Source of the DNA: Cristatella mucedo | Lineage: Eukaryota; Bryozoa; Phylactolaemata; Cristatellidae | NCBI GenBank assembly: GCA_009760855.2 | Contig: WPIO01000098.1 | Location: forward strand, 1,357,001 to 1,421,000 | Length of the DNA: 64,000 nucleotides | Direction of reading: 5' to 3' | Notes under the pieces: model-generated | Seen by the model: the letters and a program-made list of their open reading frames with translations, nothing else | Told to the model about the DNA's origin: nothing | Databases searched by the model: none | Program-made: the position numbers and the translations under genes | Part shown: one piece after another, positions 1 to 11,902 of the stretch | Layout of the letters: each line of letters starts with the position of its first letter | How positions within the stretch are numbered: position 1 is the first letter of the stretch

Positions 1-2127
1 AAAGCAAAGGCATGACTGAATAGCAGCGAAAGCTTAGATTGTGCTGGCAATCGCATCGGCTAGAAGGAGATTAAAAACCGTGAATACAAATAGTCAGGGC
101 AGAGAGCCCTAAAGTTCTATAAGATAAGAATAATCAGAACAGTGCGTTTAATAAAACGTCATCAGATAACTCATGCTTTGTAAGATCCTTTACATTTTTT
201 GGTATTTGACATGTTCGCCAGACAATATTTGCGCCTTCACATCCATACACTGGAGACTTCCACGGAGACAGGACTTTGACTTGGCTATCTCTGTGATGAT
301 GTTTCTCCATTAACGTCATTACTGTGTAGGGAGGCTCTCACTAAGATAAATACTGAACTGTTGCAATTAAGTACGAGCAATGCCCAGGCGTGATGAGAGA
401 TGCATGGGAAGTGGTTGGTGTTCAATAGTATCAACAGTTGCCAAAAGTGTGGTTTGTGGTTCAGGGTGCACGGCTCAGATCGCTTGGGTCACCGGCACAC
501 TGCAAGTCAGTAGTGACCTAGAGAAAGGCCAGCTCATGGCTGTGGTCTGACGGAAGTGGTTATCCACAGGCCGGCTTTGTCCTCTAGCCGACTCATGGGA
601 TGAGTTGTGGCTGGGAGGGAGTAGGGGAGGAGGGAACAGCTACCTGAGAGGGCAGTTGTGTCTTGGGGAGGGATGCAGGCCCACATGCGAATATACGTTC
701 CTGCGAACCAGCTTTGAAATTCTGCCTGCGCCTGCTTAACTACTCAGTTGAAGAGCTTTGTTCAGTCTACAAACAGGTGGAACAAAACAAGCCCAAGTAA
801 CATACTTTTGTTTGCCTTTCTAAGTTGGTCATTTTAAACCCGAAAGAATGGAGACCTCAAATATTTTTGGTCTAAAATCATACAGGTACAGTCTGGATGT
901 GCATTTCATTAAAGCAGATCAGCTGGTGAGCCGAAACTGATTACAGTGTTTATTGTATACGTAGTTGAAGGGAAGCCGGCCACAAGTCTCTCAAGGTTTC
1001 GTGATCTAGTGTTGCTTTCCTGAGTAGTCAGAGACGTGACTACGGCCTTTTGAAATAGCCTTGTACATGACCTGAGGCTAATGAAAATGTATGATGTTTG
1101 TCATGCAAATTAGCAGCACATCATTACAGCTGGACAGTGGGAGTGAGATCCAGACGACTACCTACCTTCTTTGATTACGATTTGAACCTCAGGATGAGTT
1201 CACTAGTGACATGGAATGTTGACATGCACGTGCCTCGTAGAATTGAGAGGCAAATTTCCAAGGACAGGCTGTCATGTTAGGGATTGACTTTCTGACCGTG
1301 CCTCTCATGTTGATAAGAAAGTAGAGAAGCAATGACCTAGACAATCACGGAGATTGCTAGGTAAACAGCTAACCTCGGAGTGGTTAATGAGGTTGTTAAT
1401 CGGCGGCATCATCATCTTTAGATAAAACATCGTTGATTCAACAATTTTGTAATGGAAGCTAAACGTGGAATTTATTAGGATCGTGTGGTATGATCTGCAT
1501 AAGCCTACGCATGCTTGTCGATGGACAGTCGGTCCTAATCTCGTTCGTGCTTTGTTAAACTTGCAGTTAGTAGATTTAGCTAGGTAATATCTTCGGTAAA
1601 CCAAAGGCGGCCTCAGTGAGGGTACACAGTGCAATTACTCGAAGTTGCAAAGTCATCAAAATTGTCTGATAGTGACGTTCGTGTTGTTGCAAACTACTAA
1701 TGATGACAGATCGGACAGGTGATTGAGCTGCACAGACGAAGCTGGCGTTCTCCCAAGAACAGCATATATTTCAGGGGTCTTCAGGTTTTGTGATTCAAAG
1801 TTGACTTTATATGAAGAGGAAGGCACATATTATCGACTGAATAAGATCGGAATGTAATCACACCATAAAATTTGTAATAATTGGTAATGATAAATTGCAG
1901 ATGTATGCAAAAATATTGTCAAGTTTGTGACCCTTGCAGTGCATGTAAGCGACATGAGACGATTAATAGGTTAATGCAGGAAATTTGGTGCTGAAGGCGT
2001 CACATAAGTTTTTAAAAGGATCGTCAGAAGAATGTAATCGGAAGGATGATTGATTCTTGAACGTAGAAATGAAATTACGTCCTAAATATTTGAGATAATA
2101 CAGGAGTAGGTACTCTGTGGGTGGTAA

Positions 2128-3145
2128 ACTACTGATTGATCGGTGACATCTGCATTTGGATGGCAGCATATTTTCTGAAACTAAACTACGATAAAACTAA
2201 CTTATTAGTAATGGCAAACCCAGTGTGAATCAGAAACTGGAAAGGCTTACACTCAAAATTGGCCCTGTCGGAATATCTCCAGTTGAATCAGCTTGACATT
2301 TTAGAGTCGCGTTCCAATGTGACTTTTTTAGTCGATTATATCAGTCCCGAATTCTATTCTGCCTACTTTCAGATAGATTGCATTGCTAAACTTCGTGCTT
2401 TTTTACATAAGAATACCACGTCTAACTTCGTCCATGCATTAGAGACATCCCATATTGACTTCGGTATATTACCGCTTGCTGGCAGACCGGCATGTACAAT
2501 AAGGGGATTACTGCTGGTGAAAAACTCCACAGCTAGGCTTGCCTGTCGTGAGCGTCCCAGTTTCCGAATCACGCCACTTCTCGCCGACTTGCACTGGCTA
2601 CCAGTCAAGGATTGGATCGACTTCAAGGTTTGATCGCTCACTTTAAGGTCACTTAATTCTGCGACTCCGGCGTATCTCTCAGATCTACTCCCCAACTAGG
2701 CCCAGCATCGTACCACCAGCGTTACCCTATCCGACAGCCTACCGACACTTCGTACAAACCTAAAATCCTTTGAAGGTTTGCATTTAGTTCGTAGGCTCTC
2801 AAAGTATGGAACTCCCTCCCGACTTGCTTCAGAATATCCCCTGACTAAACATATTTAAAAAAAACTTCAAACATACCTATTCAAGACGGCGTGTAGTGAG
2901 TCCCTGTGATTCGTCCTTCCTCTGCTTATGCCTGCTTACACTGTGCATGCTGCCGCTAACCAGTTGGAAGCTGTCCCTGTGCACGTTACCCCTAACCATG
3001 TTATCGACGTTGTCTGTCAAGCGTGATACTACTCATCATTCAATCACTTTTACGTTTGCAGCAAATGTACAGCTCCTAGGAAGTGATTGAGTTCTCTGAG
3101 GATGCTTTATCAAGTGCTTGATTTGCATTGTTCTTATTATGCCTC
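2128..3145 (+). mobile_element. LINE-A remnant, 5'-truncated, decayed
   Basis: The segment matches the LINE-A copy at 26332-27554 from just after the RT catalytic block to the 3' end. Recognisable pieces include the DDKTN-like region near 2190, the LLADLHWLPVK block near 2575-2610 and the terminal hairpin near 3060-3115. Frameshifts and stops break the reading frame throughout. The same remnant, with the same general structure, is at 28508-29515, so it was already present before the segmental duplication. Confidence 0.8.
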
Positions 3146-4615
3146 CTTGACAGCTTAGCGTTGTGTGAAATCGATATAATTGATTTGAATGACTTCTTTG
3201 AGTGTATTGAAAACGGCTTGATGTTGAAACTATTGGTCGCAATAGCTGAGACAGTACCTTCAGTTTTGATTGATGTAGGGTTCTGAAAAATTTTTAAGAT
3301 AGTTCAAATATCTTGATGATTGCCTGACATTTAATCAATTTAAGTAACTTATTCGTCAAGGCGAGCCGATCAAAGCCTTTTTCAGAAATTCTTTCCTATA
3401 TTGAAAGGGATTAATAACCCATTGAGCAACGATTCCAAAGAGAAGCTTCAAGTTCGCGGCCGTAGTTGCAGCAGGCATGAAGACAACTAACTTAGCGAGA
3501 TTCCCATTAATGCCTTGGAGAGAAACTGCTGAGCGGTTCGACACAATGTCATCAATAGCAAAGGAACGGGTACTCATCTCTCAGCTGCCAACAAACCAGC
3601 CGCCTCAGCTCGGGGGCCGGCGCCTAACTTCATCTCCTGCCCCGGCTTCCTTTTTTTAATGCACAATAAGGGATCTTAGAAACAGCTTTTACATTTATAA
3701 CTGCACTCGAGCTTCCGTAGCGGGACTTAAAATAGAATATGCAGGTTACGAGCCTCCGGTGTGTTTATAGTCTCAGCAGGTCGGGCAGATCAAGACTGAA
3801 TACATAAGTGTTTACTAGTGCATTGGCTTGTAATTTCTCTTTCGATTTGGTCTCACTACTTGCAATTAAGCTTTAAACAATTTGCGTCTGTCTCGGCATG
3901 CGATTAATATGGCTAAAAGAATGCCTTTCCTAAGACCGTTTCAGGAAAGACAGGTCTACGGCACAGCCTTGGTTCTTTGCAGTAAGATGACTTATACAGA
4001 TCTGAACCAGCTGGTGTCCTTTTAATTTCGGATTACATTAAAGCGGAAATGGCATCCGATTAAATCTGCGCCGTGTAGCACTTTTAGTGGTCATCAGGCC
4101 AACCGATCATTGTCGCTACTGCTGTTTGGCCTGTGAAGGCGGTAAGGGGTTCGACGACGGCAAGCGAAGTGACGCCGGCCAGCAGTTCGACGCCATCACC
4201 CACTAAGATGACTCTAGGTAACCATGGTCTTTCTAAATTACGCATTCAGCATGCCCTAAGAATATGCAACAGGATACCTTGATTGGTTTAAAGTAACCAT
4301 GGCTTAGCTTTTCCAGCATTACTAGGTTGGTCTCTTTTGTTCTTCGAGATCAGTCGAAACTGGCAGGCAAGTGAACATCGTTGTATTTCCTTCTTCTCAC
4401 CTTTAAACAGCTTTCGCTCCTGCTGAAGAAGTTTCAAATCTTTATTTGACTCCATCTAACATGAATACGGAAGCAATTTTTTCCCCTGTTATTGAGTCTT
4501 GCTTTATTTATTCTGATCACAGTTCGACCATGTATTCCAAAAATCTTCTCTTGTTTGTATTGATTTGTTTTCTGTAATCACTTCATTGATTAAACTGTTT
4601 GCTTTTTTGTTCACA

Positions 4616-4862
4616 GGACGTAGTGCCTCGCCTGATTATCGAAAACATCAGGTGTACATCTGAAGTCAAACTTTGCCCGAGTGGGAAGCTTACATATGGT
4701 TTAAAAAGTGCCATAGAAATGAATCAAATGTATGGCTGTGAATTGGGTCAGCCTCTTAATACAGCATGTTGGCAGAAAAAGGATGGAAAGTCCAAGGCTC
4801 AGTATGTAAGCCTCAAGTTTCGACCAGAGAAAAAAACTGAGATCGCTAAACAAAGGACTTGA
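4616..4862 (+). other. Open frame at the edge of the duplication, possible exon
   Basis: An open frame of about 82 codons follows a pyrimidine-rich stretch ending in tgttcacag (near 4616) and ends at TGA 4860-4862. The product is unrecognised. It is hydrophilic and has cysteines in the local contexts NIRCTS, KLCPSG and YGCELG. The matching frame in copy 2 (31018-31253) is also open, keeps these three cysteines and ends within a few codons of the same place. Substitutions between the two copies include many that change residues, so purifying selection is not demonstrated. The frame ends where the duplication ends. It could be a terminal exon, an exon of a mobile element, or chance. Confidence 0.25.
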
Positions 4863-4983
4863 TGGGCCACAGGTCTTCTTGATCTGCACCTCAATTCGAT
4901 CGACCAAATTATTACCCTTCTTCCCTGATACTGAAAACATGACACTTCGGAGTGCTATGGACTAGCAATCTGATATACAATCA

Positions 4984-5148
4984 TATGCTATGGACCTTAA
5001 TAACTTTCCCCGGAGGTTAAGTATAAATGGAGAAGTGCAAGGGACCAAGAACAGAACCCGCGAGATCCCGCGGGTTACGGGTCTCTAAGGTGATACCAGA
5101 CCCCAACATGGCACTGATTGAACACGATCGGTGAACATTTGTATAACC
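4984..5148 (-). mobile_element. LINE-B fragment (RT core)
   Basis: Read on the minus strand, this matches the LINE-B segment around the LGPL-F-IYT motif, including the stretch equivalent to ccatttatac followed by the glycine-rich loop. It is an isolated fragment without a 3' end. It shares several differences from other LINE-B copies with the plus-strand copy starting near 6275 (for example gttgggg and gtaaccc), which suggests a subfamily or a local inverted duplication. Confidence 0.75.
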
Positions 5149-5149
5149 T

Positions 5150-5913
5150 ATAGTGTACTGAGTCGTGGAGATTACTTTCAATTTACAAAAAACCTTCAAA
5201 AGATGCACCGTTTGAAGCACAGGCTTTACTGACGTTTCAAGAAAAGAGTTAGGATTCACTAACATATGGTAATCATAATAATGCAATAATTTATTATCTG
5301 GTCAAATTTACAGAATTCCTTAGAGTCTACTGTGGAAGCTTAAAAAAAGCTAAGGCTTATTTTTTCACTGAAAAACTGAAATTCATCCAGTGAGGCATAA
5401 ACGATTTATAAGACGGTAAACAATTTACTGGCCAATGTTGAGAGGTAAGAGTCCCCAAATAATTAAAGCCCAGCCAAACATTTCACAGCCTTCCTTACAG
5501 ACCAAATTGTGCCGATGAGTCACTCGATGACGCCCTATTAGGCTAAAGCAATCGCCAAATCGCAAACTGCGATCTACTTAAATGATTTTTCGAAGTTTCT
5601 GCATGCGACGTTGCTATCTTACAAGCTTCTAGAAAATAGAGCTCGTTTATTGAAGACCCTATAAAATTATCTCTGTGGTCTGTAATGGCTGACCAACGTG
5701 GTCGAGCAATAATCAAAATTATAAATTGTTATCTGGAACAGGAGGTCGCTCCCAATTCTTTTAAGTAGGCAATCCTTAGACCGATACTTTAAAAGCCTTT
5801 ATTAAACACAGAAGTAATTGCAAAATGTCTTCCAGTTTCCAATTTTTCTATATGTTGTCAAAAATTCTGGAAGTTCTTTTTCTAAGCAGCTGATAGCACA
5901 TATTGAAAAATAT
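5150..5913. other. No gene recognised
   Basis: This is AT-rich sequence between two retroelement fragments. Only short open frames are present. I saw no repeat shared with the rest of the window and no RNA gene. Confidence 0.5.
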
Positions 5914-6068
5914 ACCAGCTTATTAAACATCGTCTTTTGTATAGCTTCAGAAGAGCCTTTACGGCTATCACCACCGTTTGCAGTGGCAATAAAGAATCGC
6001 TCACCGCATTACTCAAACCCATGACCACGAGACCGAAGTCGTAAAAACCAATTGCCTTACGTAGTGTG
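5914..6068 (-). mobile_element. SINE-2 copy, reverse orientation
   Basis: The reverse complement aligns with the SINE-2 copies at 19176 and 63437. It has a decayed tRNA-like head with a degenerate B box (gggtttgagtaat) followed by the family-specific body ttgccactgcaaacggtgg and the ggctcttct segment. The A-box region is the most eroded part. The copy lies directly upstream of a LINE-B fragment. Confidence 0.7.
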
Positions 6069-6274
6069 CCTTCACGGAAAGAATGAAATTTCAAAAACGT
6101 CAATGTGAGGTTCAAGTGGCCGCATACCACTGTACTAGCTCATCACCGTGGAACGCATGACATCCTGTTCAACAACGCTGGGGAAAAAGTCGCCGACCAC
6201 GAGCTTCTAAATCTATTACCTACCTCCAACACCACGGATCACGATGCCCTAAAATACCGATGGAAAACAATGAT

Positions 6275-7460
6275 TGGTTTTGCAGACGTGGTACTTGACC
6301 GATCGTATTCAATCCGTGCCATGTTGGGGTCAAGTATAACCATAGAGATCCGTAACCCACCGGATCCCTCAGGGTTCTATTCTAGGTTCCTTACCCTTCT
6401 CCATTTATACTTAACCTCCGGTGAAAGTTATTGAGGACCGTGGCATAGGATATCACATTTATGCTGACGATGCTAAGGTCTATTGGTCATTTAAATGGTC
6501 AGATTTGTTGCAGCAACAGATAGACTGAATACTCGTATTCCCAAAATTGTATCCCAGATACGAGAAATTTTCTCGACACTTACTAGCTAAATTAAAACAT
6601 TGAACTCCTGCTCACAGGAAACTCTAACCAAGTGACTGGATTGAAAGACTTTGCTCTTGGAATAGGTGATGGCGGTGTTGGCCCAACACCCAGTGCTCAA
6701 AATGTAATTATCGTTATGGACGGCTTCCTACATTTTAAGCACCATTCCTAATATCGCGTCTACTGCTAGATGAAAGTCTGATCCCTATCTAAGGTTAAGG
6801 ACTGTCCTCCTAAGTGGCCTAAAATAATTATTTAGCTCTTACTTTCAGGCTCGACTATAGTATCTTAGTTCAGTTTTTCCTGAGCTACCGAAAAAGGTAA
6901 CAAAAAGCTAGATGGATGGCTAGGAATATTGCTGCAGGTAAGTCTGCAAATGAGGTTTGACTACGCCCTCCTTCTTAAAAAAGTGCTTGGATGACTCACA
7001 GTAAATCAAGAGATACAGACTGCAGTTCCTTAGCTGACCTGTAAGGCCGCCATGGCTTGGTTCCGGCACACCTAGCTTAACTACCAAACCGGTTTCAGCC
7101 TCCTAATGCCCCCAGGTCATCTGTGCACCTAATGTTACCTGTTCTATTCATCCCCTTAAGACCGTTGGCAACGCAAGCGTTATCTTTGCCGGTCCTATAC
7201 AGTGATTTCACTTCCACGATTTTTACGCATCGAAAATGATCCAATTGCAGCAGACTAGGCCTTATTCTTTTCGCAATCCTTGGCGGCAACTTCCACGTTA
7301 CTCACTCCAACAACTGCCCGTTCTCCTGACGCTGCTATGCTTCCAAATTTCTCCTTCCTGAGCGAGATTAAATCTGTTGGCTACAGAATGCGTACCGAAA
7401 GGCGCTAAGGCTGTGAGTTTACTATACAAAACTCTCCTGCTCAACACCTGCATAGCGTTT
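6275..7460 (+). mobile_element. LINE-B copy, 5'-truncated, heavily decayed
   Basis: This copy runs from the RT core (near 6290-6430) through the YADD-equivalent region (near 6455, now YADDA) to the 3' untranslated region near 7380-7450. The 3' region includes the conserved ggctgtgag segment and the actctcctgc segment. The last part of the LINE-B 3' end (the ggagatac end) is missing. No frame stays open for more than about 60 codons, so it cannot encode protein. Its first 150 bp are an inverted near-copy of 4984-5148. Confidence 0.75.
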
Positions 7461-7639
7461 TCGGCAGTTTTGAATTACTAATGGAGATGGCGTAGATTAC
7501 ATTACAGAGTACTTTGTTTTATTTGCAACTGAACTATTAAATACAAACTTTGCTATTTAATCTTGGGAAATGCTTCCAAATCTATAGCAGTAGCACGAAT
7601 TGATGCAGCAATACGTAACAATGGTTTCTGGGAATTCCC

Positions 7640-7745
7640 CACCGGAAGTTTCATTGGGGTCATGCCCCCTCCCGGTGGACCTTATGACACCCCCGGACAT
7701 TGCCCCAGGGTAGGACATTTCCCTCGTATAATGAGGAATGTCAAA
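7640..7745 (-). repeat. Repeat E fragment
   Basis: The reverse complement matches 10286-10350: both share ccctgggg, then gtccgggggtgtcata or the equivalent, then ggtccaccggg. On the plus strand the segment also contains an imperfect inverted repeat, ccaccgg pairing with ccggtgg (about 7650-7680), enclosing ggggtcatgcccc. A third, weaker match lies near 39940. The function is unknown. Confidence 0.5.
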
Positions 7746-7872
7746 CTAAGCATATAAAATTACATGAAATAATGATGTTTATACTCTATTAAAATAACAT
7801 GGACTCACTGTAGTTAGTAGAATAAATGGATTCAAAGGATGCTTTCTAATGGGCCCAGCAGCGGCTGAGGTA

Positions 7873-9345
7873 CTGTAATGTATCTCCGTCTGTAACTCCA
7901 CAAAGTCCTGAAGACCATGTGGGTGTTATGCAGGAGAGTTTAATATAGCGCACTCACAGCCTTAGTGGCTTTCGGTACGCATTCGGTAGCCAACAGACTT
8001 CGTCTCACGCAACAAAGACAAAGTGGGAAGCTTTTCAGACGTGGGAGTAGTTGCGGTGGGGATTAGCATAGAAGTACCAGCACAGGACCGCTGAAAATGA
8101 TGTGCCATAGTTGGCTGCAGGCGAGTAGTTGTCGTGGCGTAAGAATTATTGAAGCGAGTTCCACAGTCTAGAACCTGCAGAGCTAAAGCTTCTGTCGCCA
8201 ACCGTCTTAAAGCGGAGTAATGGGCCAGTGAATTTATTGTCCACACAGGACCTGAGGGCGCGTACAGGCTGAAACTGATGCAGCAGTTCAGCTAGGTACG
8301 AAGAAGCCAAGCCGTGACAGGATTTGTGGGTCAGCGTAAGAACTTCGCTTTGTATCCTTTGCTCAACCAGCAACCATCCTAGCTCCTTCAGCAATGGACA
8401 CACGTGCTCAAACCCTGGGACTTAAAGACTAGCCTTGCAGCCATATTCATTGTCCGCTGTAGTGAAATACAAGCTTTCTTTGGCTGCTCAGCCACAAGGA
8501 AATTAGAATAATCAAGTTGAGACAGAACAAAAGAGCTAGTTGAAGTTTTTAAAAACCACTGTGGTAAACAGCTCCTAATCTTGAATAAGTATCGGATGTG
8601 ATGGCTAGCTTCAGAGGTAGTCTTCTGAATGAAGCTTTTAAAATTAAGGCTTCTCTCGAACACGACACCTAAATTTCGAGCAATCCGTTGGTGATGGTCG
8701 CACAATAACGTCACCAATTAAAACAGCAAAGCCTTTTAATCCAGCCACACGCTTAGGGTGTCGCGTTAGAAGTAGTTCAGTTCAATCGTCATTTAATTTC
8801 AGGAAGGTTTCCGACATCCATAATCGAATACCGGCAAGACAAACATTCAGTTTCTCAGTTGCTGCTGCAGATTCCGATTTGAATGATAAATACAACTGAG
8901 TATCGTCAGAAGTGATATCTTATTTCACGTGCCTTAATCACTTTTCCAAGAGGAAGTGTATAAATGGAGAACAGCAAGGGACCAAGTACAGACCCTCAAG
9001 GGACTCCACAGTTGACCCTTCCCATGTTTGACACCTGACCCCCACACGACACAGAATGAAAGCGATCAGACACGTATGATTTAAACCAAGCTAGTGCTTC
9101 GTGTGCTAGACCGATTGTTGTTTTCAATTATTCAAGCAGAACTTCTTGATCAATGGCATCAAAAGCACCAGACAGATCTAGCTGAGCTAGGACAGTGACA
9201 TTCCTGTCATCAAGTTGCTCCGTAGAATGTCATTGTTAACACGGAGGAGAGCAGTTTCCATGGAGTGTTGCCTCTTGAAGCCTGATTGAATTTTTTCTGA
9301 AATTTAATCATTTTTAATATGTTCAACCAGCTGCTTAGCAAAAAT
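7873..9345 (-). mobile_element. LINE-B copy, 5'-truncated
   Basis: The 3' end is at 7873 (reverse complement ggagatacattacag). The RT C-terminal region follows toward higher coordinates in three overlapping broken frames (about 7962-8246, 8146-8403, 8388-8717), and further RT sequence reaches about 9345. Recognisable blocks include LAPSYLAELL-like, SAGSRLWNSL and the LDYSNFL segment. Frameshifts separate the blocks, so it is inactive. The distal part (9130-9345) matches the RT region preserved in the copy at 34092-36000. Confidence 0.85.
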
Positions 9346-9649
9346 TAGTGGCGGCTTCGGCATCGACGAGCTATACAGTTTATTCATTGGAAAGTTAGGT
9401 CCGGCTTGACGCCTCCAAGTGCATGTTCGTACCTGCCAAAACAGGCATGCACTAAGGCGTGCCGTCCGATCCTCAAAATGAGTTATAAGAGTCGTACGTT
9501 TGCTAGTATGACTCGACCTCACGAGATCTAGTTCCGCTCTAATGCCCACAAATTAAAGCACAGAAGAAGAGCAACAGGAGATCAAGGCGGCAGAGGTGCA
9601 GCCGGCCCCATGCCCGTATGCCCCCAAATGCACGTACCCATGTACTCCC

Positions 9650-9862
9650 TGTAAGTTTTTAGGGCTTTGGTTTAAAGGTTTAGGGCTTAGCGTTAAAGGT
9701 TATAGGGCTTATAGTTCAGGGTTTTGAATTTAGGGTTTTGAACTTAGGGTTTAGGGTTTCTACTTTTTAGGCCATAGCGGGTGGGTTCAGGGTTCAGATT
9801 TTTACAGCTATGGGTTTACGGTTTTATGGTTTAGGGTTTAGGTTTCAGAGTTTAGGGTGGGC
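9650..9862 (+). repeat. Degenerate TTTAGGG-type tandem array
   Basis: The stretch is built from diverged units such as tttaggg, ttagggc, gggttttgaa and ggtttaggg over about 210 bp, with no long perfect run. It resembles an interstitial telomere-like or low-complexity GGGTTT repeat. It runs directly into repeat D at about 9863. Too few perfect units remain to state the telomere type of the organism. Confidence 0.7.
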
Positions 9863-10217
9863 TAAGCCTAAGCCGCCTAAATCCATCCTTGCTAGTATTC
9901 CGCACTTTAATCTGCGAGTATTAGGGCATAACTCGATCTCTCAACGTCGAGTTAAACTCAATAGACTTCTGACGCTTAGCGCTCATTTGCAGGAACGATT
10001 GGCTTGACGTAGTGCACGCCCGCTTTGATGGGTACGAACACGTGCCTGGCAGCGTCGAGCGGGACCTAAGTTCAGCAGGACCAAACTGTGTAGTTTACCA
10101 AGGCCAAAGCCGATGCAACCGCCGCCGCCACGGCATCATTAGAAAGCACCCTTGCAATCCATTCATTCCTCTAAAAATACTGAGTTTACTCTATTTAAAT
10201 ACAGCGTTTAGGATATA

Positions 10218-10257
<40 letters not shown>

Positions 10258-10400
10258 TCTGTATCTTTAATTATACATTCAACATGTGGGAGGTAATGTC
10301 CGACCCTGGGGAACGTCCTGGGGTGAGTGTCATAGGGTCCACCGGGGGAGATGTATGCAAGGAGCTACGTCCAGGGGAAAACGTGCAACTAGCCGAGAGC
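9863..10400 (+). repeat. Repeat D/E composite, copy 1
   Basis: This aligns with 39355-40000. Both contain gccgcctaaatcc, then cttagcgctcatttgca, then a segment gcccgcttyga followed by tacgaaca, an AT-repeat and a terminal block beginning near aatgtcc. The order is the same in both copies. Copy 2 carries an extra ~160 bp just before the AT-rich block. No protein is recognised. It is likely a non-autonomous interspersed element, but no terminal repeats were identified. Confidence 0.6.
10222..10254. repeat. (AT)n microsatellite
   Basis: An almost pure AT dinucleotide run lies inside repeat D/E. The homologous position in the second copy (near 39909) has a much shorter AT run. Confidence 0.95.
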
Positions 10401-10499
10401 ACATAGTCTAGGGAAATGCACTGAAATCGACAGCAATGGCCCAGCTTCCACTGCCATTCTTTTAACATCGGCTGTAAGTCGGTTGCTTTAAACTTCAAT

Positions 10500-11234
10500 T
10501 GTCATGCAAAATAACGTTTAATATGGGTACATGTACTTCAATCCATCGTGCTCGTCCATCTCAAGCAAGAAATGGCCATCGTAGGCAATGGTCGGGAAAA
10601 TAAGTTAATCTGTGATGCTCCATTTCAACGAGATGCAAACCTGTTGGAAGGCAATGTAATCGCTCCGTTACTACAGGGCGTTGTATTAAAAGTTGTACCA
10701 CATCCTTTCAATCAGTCATGAGTGTACAATTGAGGTCGATGCGAGGCAAGTGACGGTTATGGTTAAGGAAAATGTTGCAATTCCAAACACACCGTCACGA
10801 GTGAACGGATATTTGCAGTGTGATGCACCCATTTAGGTGGACTGCAAAGCAAGCCATCAAAATATGCAAAGCGGTTTCAGCGGTTTCCGCGTCTTCGTCT
10901 AACATTGCTGATCCTCCTCTTCGTTCGCACTGTCGAAATGTCAGAGCGAAACATACGTGTGCTGACATCAACACCCTTTTTAAAATCTATAACTTCTGTT
11001 AAGCCTAGCAACATATTATTTGGCATTTTGAGGATCAGTACCGGTGACGACAGCCACTTAACACGCAGTGGTTTATTTTTTTAATGTAAATAAGACTTCA
11101 AATGCTTGCCAGCTTCAGCTATGTTTCGAAAAATCTCATCGCATGTGAAATGAAGTTTTTCGCAGAGTAATGAAATCCGCACAGGTTTTTAATAGGCCAA
11201 ACAACATTTCTGATTAACTTACAATTACTTTACA
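10500..11234. other. No gene recognised
   Basis: This is unique-looking sequence between repeat D/E and a LINE-B. The longest frames are about 60 codons. I recognised nothing further. Confidence 0.5.
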
Positions 11235-11737
11235 TATGTATCTCCACACAGCCACACAGACCATGTGGGAGTCATGCAGTGAAGTTTCGTGTAGCACACT
11301 CACAGCCGAAGCGGCTTTTGGTACGCGTTCGGTTGCCAGCAGACTTCATCTCACGCAAGATAAAACGTAGAAAGCATGGCAAAGACAGAGGATAAGTTGA
11401 CGCAGAGAGCAGCATTGAAGTAGCAGCTCAGGATCACTGAGAAGGATGAGCCATAGTTAGCTGCAGGAGAGTAGGTGTTGAGTAAGAAATATGGAAGAGA
11501 GTTCCACAGTCTGGGACTTGCAGAGGTAAACCTTCTGTGACAAACGGTCTTAAAGTTGAGGAATGAAACGGCTAACTTGTTGTCCACACAGGACCTTAGG
11601 GCAGAAGGAGGCTTACATTGGTGCAGTGGCTCAGCCTGCTATGGAGGAGCCAAGCGGTCGCTAGACTTGTGTCTCAGCCTTGGAGCTTGGTTCTGTATCC
11701 GTTGATCAACCAGCAGCCACCGTAGCCCTTTCAATAG

Positions 11738-11902
11738 TAATACTAATAATAATGCACATGATAAAGCGCCCTTACAACACTCAATATCATTCTTGGCGCC
11801 TTGCATTTCCTGAAAAGTGAAACGCGATTGAACAGTGAGTAATATCATGCTTGATAAACAACTTGAATAACATGGTTAGGGGTGACGTGCACTGAGTCAG
11901 CA
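11738..11902 (-). mobile_element. LINE-A 3' fragment nested in LINE-B, with likely target-site duplication
   Basis: The reverse complement reads as the LINE-A 3' UTR, including the terminal hairpin region (aagcgcc and ggcgc arms, diverged) and an (ATT)n-like tail at the 11738 side. The flanks are tttcaatag (11729-11737) and tttcagcag (11903-11911). Intact LINE-B copies have a single ctttcagca at this point. This looks like a target-site duplication of about 9 bp with two mismatches. Confidence 0.8.

Larger units (their letters stand above)
1..4862 (+). repeat. Segmental duplication, copy 1 (left edge beyond window)
   Basis: This segment aligns in the same orientation and order with 25141-31253. 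Position 1 corresponds to about 25147, and similarity is already visible there, so the true left edge lies outside the window. Identity looks like roughly 85-92% by eye. The main difference is a 1.2-kb LINE-A present only in copy 2, whose empty site here is near 1171-1181. The copy also contains an older LINE-A remnant shared by both copies. Similarity stops just after about 4858. No host gene is evident inside it. Open frames on the minus strand at 1305-1634 and 1963-2169 also occur in copy 2, but their differences mostly change amino acids. Confidence 0.9.

Noticed and set aside
1305-1634. 109-codon minus frame also open in the duplicate (27686-28015)
   Set aside because: About 21 of 109 residues differ while the DNA is roughly 92% identical, so most changes alter amino acids. 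That fits neutral drift of a recent duplicate.
3356-3577. Minus frame starting with MSTRSFAIDD, duplicated at 29765-29953
   Set aside because: The second copy has a premature stop and many residue changes. The shared start region only reflects the duplication.
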